Shown here piece after piece: positions 24,980 through 32,866 of a stretch of DNA of 64,000 nucleotides (its first letter is position 1; every line of letters begins with the position of its first letter). Source of the stretch: Bacillus sp. SB49. GTDB taxonomy: Bacteria > Bacillota > Bacilli > Bacillales > Halobacillaceae. The translations under genes and the position numbers were made by a program. The notes under the pieces are model-generated. The model did no database searches. It had not been told where the DNA came from and saw only the letters and a program-made list of their open reading frames with translations. The DNA lies in contig NZ_CP048117.1 of the NCBI RefSeq assembly GCF_000469135.2, forward strand, positions 1,525,501 through 1,589,500, read 5' to 3'.

Positions 24980-25005
24980 ATACCTCATCTAGAAGAAAAT
25001 TAAAC
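24980..25005 (-). promoter_or_regulatory. Sigma-B-type promoter of the leftward carotenoid operon
   Basis: On the minus strand GTTTAA (25005-25000), 14-nt spacer, AGGTAT (24985-24980): 11 of 12 consensus bases at a permitted spacing. It lies 60 nt before the cruF-like start codon. Staphylococcal crt operons are also sigma-B dependent. Confidence 0.7.
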
Positions 25006-25062
25006 GGAAAAGCCCTCGCGTGGAAGACTTGAATAAGGATAGGGAAATTTCAGAAAATAAAA

Positions 25063-25076
25063 GGCATGCGCTTTCA
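25063..25076 (-). promoter_or_regulatory. cre-like sequence (possible CcpA site)
   Basis: On the minus strand TGAAAGCGCATGCC matches the catabolite-responsive element consensus at 12 of 14 positions. It lies about 40 nt before the tiny membrane-peptide gene and about 60 nt beyond the cruF promoter. Weak evidence on its own. Confidence 0.3.
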
Positions 25077-25116
25077 AAATTTGTTAAAATAAACAGGTAG
25101 AGAGGGGTTGGACTAA

Positions 25117-25194
25117 ATGGAAATGGTCATGTTTGTTGTCTGTTTGGTTATATTGATCTCGTTAATAGGGATGTGCATGTTTGATAGAGGGTAA
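25117..25194 (+). CDS. Tiny single-helix membrane peptide (25 aa)
   Basis: ATG at 25117 lies 9 nt behind GAGGGG, and a strong terminator follows. The product is one hydrophobic helix (MEMVMFVVCLVILISLIGM, then CMFDRG) with a charged end, typical of small bacterial membrane peptides. No family or partner is known. Length alone hides it from gene finders. Confidence 0.55.
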   Translation: MEMVMFVVCLVILISLIGMCMFDRG

Positions 25195-25210
25195 CCCTTC
25201 TTAAAAACAG

Positions 25211-25249
25211 AGGTGCCGGGTCTTTTATAAAAGATCCGGCATTTTTTTT
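25211..25249 (+). terminator. Rho-independent terminator
   Basis: GTGCCGGGTCTTTTAT and the complementary AAAAGATCCGGCAT form a long stem with one wobble pair; an eight-T tail follows. Confidence 0.85.
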
Positions 25250-25309
25250 GAAAGACGACACCTCCTTTTTATCCTTCTTCGATTATAGAAGTGAAAGGAG
25301 GTGATCAGC

Positions 25310-25534
25310 ATGGCAGTGGAAGCCCACAAACTTGACACAAGGCTGCAGTTGTCTTTTGAAGCAGGGAGAGATCCGGAAGGGAATGTGATCGTCGCCCGTA
25401 AATCGTTTAACAACATTAAACTGACCGCGACAGATGAGCAGCTGTATCTTGTATCCCAGGCGCTTGCTCCTCTTCAGAATCGATTGATGTTCCAAGTGGA
25501 GCGTACGGATCAGACGGTATTAATCGATGTTTAA
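25310..25534 (+). CDS. DUF1659-family protein
   Basis: A 74-residue protein (MAVEAHKLDTRLQLSFEAG...) matching the short DUF1659 family of Bacillales. ATG at 25310 has AAAGGAGGTG upstream. It is predicted to be mixed alpha/beta and soluble, with the pattern TRLQLSFEAGRDPEGN followed by a helix LVSQALAPLQ. It is always found with a DUF2922 gene, as here, 20 nt downstream, and often with yvrJ. Function is unknown. Confidence 0.75.
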   Translation: MAVEAHKLDTRLQLSFEAGRDPEGNVIVARKSFNNIKLTATDEQLYLVSQALAPLQNRLMFQVERTDQTVLIDV

Positions 25535-25554
25535 AACACAGGAGGAGAGAGTAG

Positions 25555-25767
25555 ATGAAAACACTGGAATTGAAGTTTCTCAATGAAGAGGACAAGGTCG
25601 TAACGCTTACACTGGATGATCCGGTCGAGCCGGCCGATCCGGCGGCTGTTAATGCCGCTATGGACGAAATTATCAACCAGAACTGCTTCTATTCAAGCGG
25701 AGGTATTCTGATTGGTAAGAAAGAAGCCCGCATTGTCGAGCGGAATGTGGTGGATATTGAAATCTAA
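25555..25767 (+). CDS. DUF2922-family protein
   Basis: A 70-residue protein (MKTLELKFLNEEDKVVTLTLDDP...) of the DUF2922 family, the usual partner of DUF1659. ATG follows GGAGGAGAG. The N-terminal part forms a beta hairpin and the middle a helix (DPAAVNAAMDEIINQN). It lies in one operon with DUF1659 and YvrJ. Function is unknown; it is sometimes discussed as sporulation-related, but nothing in the sequence shows that. Confidence 0.75.
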   Translation: MKTLELKFLNEEDKVVTLTLDDPVEPADPAAVNAAMDEIINQNCFYSSGGILIGKKEARIVERNVVDIEI

Positions 25768-25770
25768 AAG

Positions 25771-25802
25771 AGCAGGGGTTCCTTGAGGGACCCCCTTTCT
25801 AT
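25771..25802 (+). terminator. Attenuator-like hairpin before yvrJ
   Basis: GGGGTTCC and GGGACCCC pair around a short loop, followed by CTTTCTATT. The weak T-run suggests partial read-through into the next gene. Confidence 0.5.
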
Positions 25803-25818
25803 TAAGGGGATGGCGGAT

Positions 25819-25956
25819 ATGGAAACGTGGTTGTCGCTGATGGCGGATGTCGGTTTTCCGGTGGCAGTAACGTTCTACTTGCTGCATAGAGTAGAAGGGA
25901 AGCTGGACCAGTTGATCGACTCCATACATCGGCTGCCGGAAAAATGGATTCCATAA
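25819..25956 (+). CDS. YvrJ-family small membrane protein
   Basis: A 45-residue protein with the YvrJ pattern: a hydrophobic N-terminal helix (LSLMADVGFPVAVTFYLL) containing the conserved GFP, then a charged amphipathic tail (HRVEGKLDQLIDSI). ATG at 25819 is 9 nt behind AAGGGG; an in-frame ATG three codons earlier abuts the ribosome site. It is the third gene of the DUF1659-DUF2922-YvrJ set, an association seen across Bacillaceae. Confidence 0.8.
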   Translation: METWLSLMADVGFPVAVTFYLLHRVEGKLDQLIDSIHRLPEKWIP

Positions 25957-25957
25957 A

Positions 25958-26004
25958 AAAGAAAGGCCCGGAGGCTCTATGCCGTCCGGGCCTTTCTTTT
26001 TTTA
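25958..26004. terminator. Bidirectional terminator
   Basis: AAAGAAAGGCCCGGA and TCCGGGCCTTTCTTT form a 15-bp stem between yvrJ and the convergent signal peptidase gene. Confidence 0.9.
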
Positions 26005-26029
26005 TTGGTGTCTTCGCTCACGGAGGGTT

Positions 26030-26551
26030 TTACTTCGTGAGTCCCCATTCCTGGAATGGGTAAATGACCAGTTCTGTCCGGCCGATGATCTCTTCTTCAT
26101 CAATAAAGCCGAGACCGTTTCTGCTGTCTTTACTGATTGAACGGTTGTCACCCATAACGAAATATTCGCCTTCCGGTACATCAACGGGACCAAAGTCACG
26201 GGTCGCCGTAGCTGCCTCGTCCGTCAAATAGTCCTGTGTTTGTTTTTCGCCGTTTACATACAGTTCGTGTTCTTTAATTTCAACCGTGTCACCCGGTTTT
26301 CCAATAATCCGTTTCACATAGCTCTTCACAGGACGTTCGATGATGACGATATCGCCACGCTGCGGCTCGTCTATATAATACACAATTTTATTGAACATGA
26401 CTCGTTCACCGTTTTGAAGTGTCGGGTCCATGCTGGCACCTTCCACGATGGAAGTTGCAAAGAAGAACGTTCTAAGGATAAAAGCCAGCGTGATGGCAAC
26501 GGCAATGGCTTTCAGCCACTCCAGCCATTCTTTTTTCGATTGCTCGGACAA
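26030..26551 (-). CDS. lepB: Type I signal peptidase
   Basis: A 173-residue, single-helix signal peptidase of the Gram-positive SipS type. A membrane anchor covers residues 12-31. The catalytic Ser lies in GASMDPTL (about 40) and the catalytic Lys in YVKRIIGKPGD (about 80). The box D GDIVII and box E GDNRSISKDSR follow. It removes signal peptides outside the membrane. The start codon is TTG (26551), with AAAGGAAG 6 nt upstream; no ATG fits. It stands alone between terminators. Confidence 0.93.
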   Translation of the reverse strand: MSEQSKKEWLEWLKAIAVAITLAFILRTFFFATSIVEGASMDPTLQNGERVMFNKIVYYIDEPQRGDIVIIERPVKSYVKRIIGKPGDTVEIKEHELYVNGEKQTQDYLTDEAATATRDFGPVDVPEGEYFVMGDNRSISKDSRNGLGFIDEEEIIGRTELVIYPFQEWGLTK

Positions 26552-26844
26552 TCTGATCTTCCTTTCTCGATGAACGCTTTATCACATATATTTTACCATA
26601 GAGGATAAGAAATGAAAGGGAAGGGAAGCTTAATTTAATACAGATGTAACAATACCGGCACCTCGTAGAGGGTATAATAGAAGGGAATATTTGTCGAATT
26701 TTAGGAACTTTTTGCATTCGTATTTACAAAGTGAATGAAAATTGAGATAATTCTTCCCGTGCCACGTTGCATACGAACACACATTCTTTCTTTTAGAAGG
26801 AAGAGTACAAGGAAATGGATAGAACAAGTCAGGAGGTAGTCGGA

Positions 26845-27012
26845 ATGCAGATGACCGATAAGGATCCTCGCATAACGAGAGTGGAGATACTCCGGAAAGA
26901 AATGACCAAAGTAGCCATGGAAAAAGGACTCTCAAGTAAAGAATCCGTGAAATTAAGCCAGGAATTAGACACCTTACTGAATGAGATACAAAGTGATAAA
27001 CGTCCGAAATAA
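26845..27012 (+). CDS. Spo0E-family aspartyl-phosphate phosphatase
   Basis: A 55-residue helix-hairpin protein with the Spo0E signature SQELD in LSQELDTLLN near the end of the second helix. Such proteins dephosphorylate Spo0A~P and so delay sporulation. The start at 26845 is chosen because GGAGG lies 8 nt upstream; an ATG 30 nt earlier also exists. A TGTCGAA (Spo0A box-like heptamer) occurs about 150 nt upstream but may be chance. A small terminator follows. Confidence 0.85.
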   Translation: MQMTDKDPRITRVEILRKEMTKVAMEKGLSSKESVKLSQELDTLLNEIQSDKRPK

Positions 27013-27043
27013 AGCATATGGACCCCGTCTATATGCTTTTTTA
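27011..27043 (+). terminator. Terminator after the Spo0E-like gene
   Basis: AGCATATGGAC and GTCTATATGCT pair with one bulge; six T follow. Confidence 0.75.
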
Positions 27044-27119
27044 GCTTATGGAAAAAGTACTTTTCCTAGCGAACGGGCTTCGATAAAATGAATTACCTTT
27101 TTAAGTTTTTTGATCTTCT

Positions 27120-27156
27120 GGAAAAGCCCATGGATCCAGTCCACGGGCTTTTTGCT
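27120..27156. terminator. Terminator between the Spo0E region and patA
   Basis: AAAAGCCCATGGA and TCCACGGGCTTTTT pair with one mismatch. It suits the leftward patA transcript. Confidence 0.7.
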
Positions 27157-27159
27157 GTT

Positions 27160-28314
27160 TCAGTTTTTTTGGAGAAACTTCTCGAGCCGGTCGAGTCCTT
27201 CTTTCAGCGTATCCATATGATAGGCGTAGGAAAGCCGCATAAACCCTTGGCCGGAAGCGGAAAAGGCATCACCGGGTACGAGAGCGAGTTTGGCTTCCTC
27301 CACCAGCTGGACAGCTCGATCGAACGTCGTTCTTCCTTCAAGTGGAAATTCCACGAAAATATAGAAGGCGCCTTCCGGTTCAGCGAAGGACAGACCCATT
27401 TGGCGCAGCCTTTCGGTCACATAATCCCTCCGTTTCCTATAGGCATCCCTCATTTGTTCGGCGTCCTGCTTTCCGTTCGTGAGCGCCTCTAAAGCTGCGT
27501 ACTGGCTGATCGATGTCGGACAGGAAACATTGTATTGATGCACTTTGAGAATATGGGAAGCCAGCCAGCGCGGGGCAAGTAAGTATCCGATCCGCCATCC
27601 TGTCATACTATGGGACTTCGAAACACCGTTGATGACGATGACCTTATCTCTCAGTTCGTCATACGAGGCGATGGAGACGTGCGGCCGTTCGTACACAAGT
27701 TCACTGTATATCTCATCAGCGATCAAGAAGACATGTTTACCGGCAAGAAAGTCCGCAATATCTTCCAATTCCGGCTCTGTCATCGAAACGCCGGTAGGAT
27801 TGGATGGGTAAGGAAGAATGACGGCCTTCGTCTTATCCGTCCACGCCCGTTCTATTTCGGCCCGTGTGAGTTTAAAGTTGCTTTTCCTTGTATCGACGGT
27901 GACTATCTGTCCGCCTGCCAGGTGCACAAGCGGTTCATAGCCGGGATAGACAGGTCCCGGAAGGATTACTTCATCGCCTGGTTCAAGGATTGTCCGAAGT
28001 GTCACATCGAGGGCCTCGGAAGCTCCTACGGTGACAATAATCTCATCTTCCGGTGCATAATCGAGTCGGTAATTCGTCTGTACATGTCTGCTGATCGCTT
28101 CTCTTAATGGGAGAATGCCTGCGTTGTGCGTGTAGCTCGTCCGGTCTTCTTCGATGGCTTTAATCCCGGCTGCTTTGATGTTTGCCGGTGTCGGGAAATC
28201 AGGCTGCCCGATTGTCAGAGAGACAACATCTTTGTAGCCATTGACCATATTGAAGAACCGTCGTATTCCGGATATTTCGATTTCTCTTACTTTCGTATTG
28301 ATCCTATGTTTCAT
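27160..28314 (-). CDS. patA: N-acetyl-LL-diaminopimelate aminotransferase PatA
   Basis: A 384-residue class I PLP aminotransferase very close in pattern to B. subtilis PatA: REIEISGIRRF at the start, YTHNAGILPLREAI, GASEALD, YPSNPTGV, DEIYSELVYERPH, and the PLP lysine in SKSHSMTGWRIG. It transaminates an N-acetylated L-amino-keto-pimelate in the acetylase branch of lysine/DAP synthesis. dapH and the deacetylase gene ykuR, the flanking steps, are encoded at 37.7-39.6 kb. ATG follows AAGGAGAG. The order patA-cheV-ykyB is conserved with B. subtilis, though four genes are inserted here. Confidence 0.9.
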   Translation of the reverse strand: MKHRINTKVREIEISGIRRFFNMVNGYKDVVSLTIGQPDFPTPANIKAAGIKAIEEDRTSYTHNAGILPLREAISRHVQTNYRLDYAPEDEIIVTVGASEALDVTLRTILEPGDEVILPGPVYPGYEPLVHLAGGQIVTVDTRKSNFKLTRAEIERAWTDKTKAVILPYPSNPTGVSMTEPELEDIADFLAGKHVFLIADEIYSELVYERPHVSIASYDELRDKVIVINGVSKSHSMTGWRIGYLLAPRWLASHILKVHQYNVSCPTSISQYAALEALTNGKQDAEQMRDAYRKRRDYVTERLRQMGLSFAEPEGAFYIFVEFPLEGRTTFDRAVQLVEEAKLALVPGDAFSASGQGFMRLSYAYHMDTLKEGLDRLEKFLQKN

Positions 28315-28422
28315 CGTTTCTCTCCTTGTAACACATAATTAACAAAATGTTCAAACAATTTAATGGTGCAGCCTTCAGACATTTGGTATACTGCTAAGGA
28401 AGAAATGGAAAGGAGAACAGCT

Positions 28423-28569
28423 ATGAGACCAAACCGAATTTCCTTTGAAGATCTTGTAGATCGTAACAAACAGCAGCTTCTGAAGGACGAAGACGCCCTC
28501 GAAAAAATCGAGAACAAAATAGATGAAAAGCATGCCAAAAGACTGGAAAAGAAAACGTATGTCAATTGA
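28423..28569 (+). CDS. FbpB-family small basic protein
   Basis: A 48-residue protein, MRPNRISFEDLVDRNKQQLLKD..., matching the FbpB family of small Bacillus proteins (Fur-regulated basic protein B pattern: ISFEDLV, NKxxLLKD, LEKIExKID). In B. subtilis FbpB assists the small RNA FsrA in iron sparing. ATG at 28423 follows AAAGGAG. No clear Fur box was found upstream, only a TATACT -10 at about 28386, so iron control cannot be shown here. Confidence 0.8.
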   Translation: MRPNRISFEDLVDRNKQQLLKDEDALEKIENKIDEKHAKRLEKKTYVN

Positions 28570-28683
28570 TGACAGTACATGAGAGAAGCGTCCGATTCTG
28601 CGGGCGCTTCTTTTTACTTTCCGGAATCATTTGTGGCAGAATGATAATAAGAATATCTTAAAACAAATCAGAAGGTGATTTCA

Positions 28684-29541
28684 ATGGAAAATACGGGACT
28701 GGTGCTGGAAGGCGGCGGCATGCGCGGCGCTTATACAGCGGGGGTGTTGGACTACTTCCTGGATGAAAACATCCAATTCCCTTACGTCGTCGGTGCTTCT
28801 GCGGGAGCCTGTAACGGCAGTTCTTATGTCGCGGGACAGCGGGGGAGGAACTATGAAGTAATCGTCGAATACGGGAGTCATCCGGAATACATATCTTACA
28901 AACGGATGTTCACAAAACGTCAATTGTTTGGAATGGATTTCATATTCGATACACTTCCAAACCAATTGGTTCCTTTCGATTACGATGCGTTTCTTAAACA
29001 GGATACGACTTTTGTGATCGGTACGACGGATATGGAGTCCGGGGCTCCGGTGTTTTATGATAAGTATCCTGATAGGAGCAGTCTGCTTCAGTTGATACGT
29101 GCTTCAAGCTCTCTACCCATGATCGCTCCAAGCATAGCTTACGATGGCAGGCAGTTGATGGATGGCGGCATAGCGGACCCGATTCCCCTGGACCGCTCGA
29201 TGGAGGACGGCAACAAGAAGCACGTCGTCGTCCTGACCAGGAACGATGGGTATATCAAAGGAAAGATGAAAGGCGCCTGGTATATGAATCGGAAGTACAA
29301 GCAGTTCCCCTTGTTCGCAAGAGCGATGATCGAACGCCATATCAAATACAATCAGCAGCTTAAGCTTTTGAAGGAGATGGAAGAGGAAGGATCGGTCCTC
29401 ATTATCCGGCCGAAAGAGCCGCTTAAGGTCGGGCGTGTGGAAAAGAACAGAGAACGTCTGCACCAGCTCTATGTTCAAGGGTATGAAGAAGCGAAACAGT
29501 CTGCAGAGCTTCTAGCTTCTTTTTTGGAGAAAGAAAGTTGA
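28684..29541 (+). CDS. Patatin-like phospholipase
   Basis: A 285-residue patatin-family acyl hydrolase. The oxyanion loop GGGMRGAYTAG is at residues 10-20, the nucleophile elbow GASAG at about 39-43, and the catalytic Asp in the DGGIADP dyad at about 160-166. These enzymes cleave acyl groups from lipids; the B. subtilis-type homologues are cytosolic and of unknown substrate. ATG follows AAGGTG. The stop overlaps the AlkD-type gene by one base, making a two-gene operon. Confidence 0.9.
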   Translation: MENTGLVLEGGGMRGAYTAGVLDYFLDENIQFPYVVGASAGACNGSSYVAGQRGRNYEVIVEYGSHPEYISYKRMFTKRQLFGMDFIFDTLPNQLVPFDYDAFLKQDTTFVIGTTDMESGAPVFYDKYPDRSSLLQLIRASSSLPMIAPSIAYDGRQLMDGGIADPIPLDRSMEDGNKKHVVVLTRNDGYIKGKMKGAWYMNRKYKQFPLFARAMIERHIKYNQQLKLLKEMEEEGSVLIIRPKEPLKVGRVEKNRERLHQLYVQGYEEAKQSAELLASFLEKES

Positions 29542-30239
29542 TGAATAAGGCGAAGGTATTGGCCGCAGCTGTTCACGAGGCGCTTGCTTCAAACAGGAAT
29601 GAGAAAAACAAGAGGCCCATGGAAGCTTATATGAAACACCATTTTTCTTTTTTTGGGATAAAAGCACCGGATCGCCGGCTTCTATGCCGGCCGATATGGA
29701 AAGAATACCGGAACATAGAGGAAGCGGAGAGGATGGAGGCTGCGAAACTCCTGTTCGATATGGAAGAAAGGGAATGTCATTATGCAGCTATTGAACTACT
29801 GGAGCGCGGCACGAAGAAAACGCTCCCGTCCGCCATCGACGGGTATAAGCAACTGCTGGAGACGAAACCCTGGTGGGATACAGTCGATCCGATCGCGTCG
29901 AAATTGTGTGGTGCTTTCTTCCTTCGTTACCCCGATTTTCTCCGTCCTGTTACGGAGGAATGGAGCCGGTCGGAAACGATGTGGCTGCGCCGCTCGAGCC
30001 TCCTGCATCAGTTGAGATACAAAGAAAAGACGGATCGGGACCTGTTATATCACGTCACCCATGAATTGAAAGAGGAGCGGGAATTTTTTATCGAGAAAGC
30101 AATCGGATGGGCGCTGCGGGAATACAGCAAGACAGCACCGGAAGCCGTCCTTCTGTTTGTAGAAAGTCACCCGCTCCGCCCGCTCAGCAGAAGAGAAGCA
30201 TTGAAATGGATGAAAGCACAGGGCATGCTGGACGTTTAA
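29541..30239 (+). CDS. AlkD-type DNA alkylation repair protein
   Basis: A 232-residue all-helical HEAT-repeat protein of the AlkC/AlkD DNA glycosylase family. The diagnostic WWDTVDPIAS (Trp and catalytic Asp region, about residues 112-121), MWLRRSSLLHQLRY and KAIGWALREYSK are all conserved. AlkD excises positively charged alkylated bases without base flipping. The ATG overlaps the patatin stop by one base (TGATG). Pairing with a lipase gene has no obvious meaning. Confidence 0.9.
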   Translation: MNKAKVLAAAVHEALASNRNEKNKRPMEAYMKHHFSFFGIKAPDRRLLCRPIWKEYRNIEEAERMEAAKLLFDMEERECHYAAIELLERGTKKTLPSAIDGYKQLLETKPWWDTVDPIASKLCGAFFLRYPDFLRPVTEEWSRSETMWLRRSSLLHQLRYKEKTDRDLLYHVTHELKEEREFFIEKAIGWALREYSKTAPEAVLLFVESHPLRPLSRREALKWMKAQGMLDV

Positions 30240-30293
30240 GGAAATCTTTCCTTGTTCATAATGGTAGTAATGAGAACAAGGAGATGAACGTAC

Positions 30294-30698
30294 ATGAATT
30301 TGTCCGAATGGCTGGACCCCTCTATTCTGGATGGAGCAATCCGGATGTTGGACCCTGATCTATTGGGAATATTCGGCCTTGAACCCCACCACGTCCAATT
30401 CACACTTGTATTTCTGTTGATGGCGGCCGTCATGTGGGTGATGAAACCCGTAATGGAGTGGATCATCCTTCATAACTGGAAGACTTTTGCAAGCTACCTG
30501 GGCAGCAGTCTGACAGTGCTCGTCTTTCTTCAACTGATTGATCGTTATGCGATGAGCGGAAACACGTCGATGCTGCCTGACTTTTTCTGGTCGATTTCCC
30601 TGCTTGGCATGAGCAGCTTCGGTTTATGTTATATCCTCTTTCAGGCAGGAAAGCGGAGCTGGAAGAAACTCAGCCGTCGCCACAAAAAAGCAGCTTAG
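30294..30698 (+). CDS. Hypothetical membrane protein (134 aa)
   Basis: Not recognised. Three hydrophobic helices can be seen (about residues 36-52, 68-85 and 92-116), followed by a strongly basic tail (RSWKKLSRRHKKAA) that should stay in the cytoplasm. A short amphipathic N-terminus precedes them. The ribosome site AAGGAG lies 10 nt from the ATG. It stands alone before cheV. Confidence 0.6.
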   Translation: MNLSEWLDPSILDGAIRMLDPDLLGIFGLEPHHVQFTLVFLLMAAVMWVMKPVMEWIILHNWKTFASYLGSSLTVLVFLQLIDRYAMSGNTSMLPDFFWSISLLGMSSFGLCYILFQAGKRSWKKLSRRHKKAA

Positions 30699-30776
30699 GA
30701 TGTTTTCTGTGACGACGGACTCTTTGTCATTTATGTGGGAGAATAAGTATATTTGTTTGCATGTATACATGTCATT

Positions 30777-30802
30777 GAGCCTGAATTCAGGGGCTTTTTT
30801 TG
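30777..30802 (+). terminator. Terminator before cheV
   Basis: GAGCCTGAATTCAGGGGCT: the palindromic TGAATTCA lies inside a short stem, followed by seven T. Confidence 0.7.
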
Positions 30803-30882
30803 TAAGTAGGACTTCTTTTCTAAACCTTCCAGGAAGAATGTCGATATAAGGCATAGATCCGATACAGGAAGGGCGATGAAAT

Positions 30883-31788
30883 GTGAACAAAGAACACGGA
30901 ATCCTATTGGAGAGCGGCACCAACGAATTGGAGATTGTAGAATTCGGTATCGAGGGCAACCGCTTCGGGATCAACGTCATCAAAGTCAAGGAGATATTAA
31001 ACCCGCATCCTATTACGAAAATTCCTCATTCCCATAAGTCGGTGGAGGGAATTATAGAAATTCGTGGAGAGGTCGTGCCGGTGGTGGATGTGGCACACGC
31101 CCTGGGTTTCCCTGCCTCGGAAAATCCGGAACGGGATAAATTCATTCTTACGGAATTTAATCAGACAAAAATTGTTTTCCACGTACATACCGTTACCCAG
31201 ATCCACCGCATTTCATGGAGTGATATCGAAAAGCCTGATCGTATGTATCAAGGGCTGGAGACGCAGGTCACAGGTGTGATCAAGATGGAAGAGGGAATGA
31301 TGCTTCTGCTTGATTTTGAGAAGGTCGTCGCTGACATTAACCCGGAGTCCAGCATTCACAAAGGGCAGCTTAGGGAACTTGGAGACCGGGATCGGTCGAC
31401 GAAACGAATTCTGCTGGCAGAGGATTCAGCCATGCTCCGGGCAATGGTTCAGGAGACACTCGGGGAAGCAGGATATGAGCAGACGTTCAGCTTTGAAGAC
31501 GGCAAAGAAGCATACGATCATTTGGCAGGATTGGCAGAAGAAGGTAAAGTGCTGGAAGAGGAATATCAATTGATCATTACAGACATTGAGATGCCCCGTA
31601 TGGACGGGCATCATCTGACAAAACTGATTAAAGAAAATGAAGCGATGAGCAAGCTGCCGGTGATCATCTTCTCTTCCTTGATCACCGATGATCTGCGGCA
31701 TAAGGGAGAAATGGTCGGTGCTGATGCGCAAGTGTCCAAACCGGAAATCGTCGACCTTGTTAAATGGATCGACCATTTTATTCTGTAA
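30883..31788 (+). CDS. cheV: Chemotaxis coupling/response protein CheV
   Basis: A 301-residue fusion of a CheW coupling domain (residues 1-150) with a response-regulator receiver (about 170-300). The start LESGTNELEIVEFGIEG, PHSHKSVEGI and IRGEVVPVVDV are CheW features. The receiver has the acidic pair ED (LAEDSAML), the phosphoacceptor Asp in IITDIEMPRMDG, and the Lys in SKPEI. CheV links receptors to CheA and serves adaptation. The start is GTG 30883. Its place between patA and ykyB matches B. subtilis. Confidence 0.94.
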   Translation: MNKEHGILLESGTNELEIVEFGIEGNRFGINVIKVKEILNPHPITKIPHSHKSVEGIIEIRGEVVPVVDVAHALGFPASENPERDKFILTEFNQTKIVFHVHTVTQIHRISWSDIEKPDRMYQGLETQVTGVIKMEEGMMLLLDFEKVVADINPESSIHKGQLRELGDRDRSTKRILLAEDSAMLRAMVQETLGEAGYEQTFSFEDGKEAYDHLAGLAEEGKVLEEEYQLIITDIEMPRMDGHHLTKLIKENEAMSKLPVIIFSSLITDDLRHKGEMVGADAQVSKPEIVDLVKWIDHFIL

Positions 31789-31816
31789 CAGCTGTAAACG
31801 AGGGGTACGAAGAAAA

Positions 31817-31861
31817 AAAGATGACAAAGGGCGCAAAGCGGCCTCTTGTCATCTTTTTTTA
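31817..31861. terminator. Bidirectional terminator after cheV
   Basis: AAGATGACA and TGTCATCTT pair with inner AAGGG/CCTCT pairing; T-runs flank both sides. Confidence 0.85.
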
Positions 31862-32067
31862 TCCATCTCATTCTGTGTGAAAAGCTTATCATGCCAGGCG
31901 TAGGCATGCTTGGAGAGTACTTCCGGGTCCTTCCCTGCAGGGGACGCCTGGATGACCTTTTCTTTTTGTTCTGCGGTCAGATGCTCATAGGATGAACGCA
32001 TTTCCGTCGTGTATTCCATATACTTCTTCAAATGATAAAGAAAGTCTTCCATTGGATCCATCGTCAT
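31849..32067 (-). CDS. Hypothetical protein (72 aa)
   Basis: Not recognised. ATG at 32067 follows GGAGGAGG by 9 nt. The product is hydrophilic and mainly helical (MTMDPMEDFLYHLKKYMEY, then SSYEHLTAEQKEKVIQ). It reads like the small regulatory or structural proteins common in Bacillus, with no cysteine and no membrane segment. It ends inside the cheV terminator and is followed upstream by ykyB in the same direction. Confidence 0.55.
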   Translation of the reverse strand: MTMDPMEDFLYHLKKYMEYTTEMRSSYEHLTAEQKEKVIQASPAGKDPEVLSKHAYAWHDKLFTQNEMDKKR

Positions 32068-32135
32068 AGAAATCAGCCTCCTCCTTATGTTTCATTCCTT
32101 ATTTTTACAGAAGCGAAACATAAAGAGCGGTTTTA

Positions 32136-32603
32136 TCAGCGATCCCTTCGTCTGCGTTGGTTCCACGGACCGCCGGTCGGCTGCCCGAGAAAGCTCGGAC
32201 TTGTCGTCTGCATGGCATGCATCGGTTTTTTCGGCATTTTCCAATCCAAATAGTGGTAAAGATTCCGCTTCGCTTTCGACAGGGAAAGCTTCGGCTTAGG
32301 ATTGCGGTAGGACTGGTCGACTTTACCGAGGTGCTTGAGTTGATCGAAATCCTGTTTATGTGCAGGAACGTGGAAGTAATAGCCCCCGACTTCAATCAGG
32401 AGAGTCGAATGCTGCTGGCTGAATCTCGGGTGGTCCGAGAAGTGAAGTCCTACTTTCTTCGCGCGGTTTTCCTGAAGGAGTTTTTCGATGGTTTGTTTTT
32501 TGATGTCGTATAAGTGCTTTGGTTCCGGAGCTGTCTTGGCATGGCGGTTGACGATAAATAAGGATTCTGCCAATTCCCGGTTCGATAAATGTGTTTCTTT
32601 CAT
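32136..32603 (-). CDS. ykyB: YkyB-family protein
   Basis: A 155-residue basic protein matching B. subtilis YkyB: VNRHAKTAP near residue 18, KKVGLHFSDHPRFSQQHSTLL in the middle, and QSYRNPKPKLSLSKAKRNL. The end is Arg-rich (WNQRRRRDR). The family has no established function. The start at 32603 is preferred because AAAGGAG lies 7 nt upstream. The cheV-ykyB adjacency is conserved with B. subtilis. Confidence 0.85.
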   Translation of the reverse strand: MKETHLSNRELAESLFIVNRHAKTAPEPKHLYDIKKQTIEKLLQENRAKKVGLHFSDHPRFSQQHSTLLIEVGGYYFHVPAHKQDFDQLKHLGKVDQSYRNPKPKLSLSKAKRNLYHYLDWKMPKKPMHAMQTTSPSFLGQPTGGPWNQRRRRDR

Positions 32604-32866
32604 CAGTGGACTCCTTTCCATCCAATTCAAACGGTTTTCTATCTATTAGGATTTGACGAAAGGCGGTGTAACGGAAGTTCCCGTCATAGATCCGCCTGGC
32701 TGTAAAAGACGCTTTGGTAACGGGCGGATGCATCAGCCTGTCCCTCCCTAGGTAGGAGGAGGATAGAGAGAGCTGTCTTAGTATAACCAACAGGACCTCT
32801 CCTACAAGTAAACTTCTTCTAGTGTACCACTTGTATTCGTATGGTTGCATGATTTATGTGTAGTCT

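Noticed and set aside
26669-26676. GGGTAT as a sigma-B -10 before the Spo0E-like gene
   Set aside because: No GTTT-type -35 at 12-15 nt upstream.
26692-26698. Spo0A box (TGTCGAA) upstream of the Spo0E-like gene
   Set aside because: A seven-base word is expected several times by chance in this window and others exist (for example 42005); too weak to claim.
32392-32850. Minus-strand frame of 152 codons upstream of and overlapping ykyB
   Set aside because: An internal ATG with a fair GGGAGGG exists, but the frame overlaps ykyB out of register and its composition is not protein-like. The upstream part is left as intergenic.
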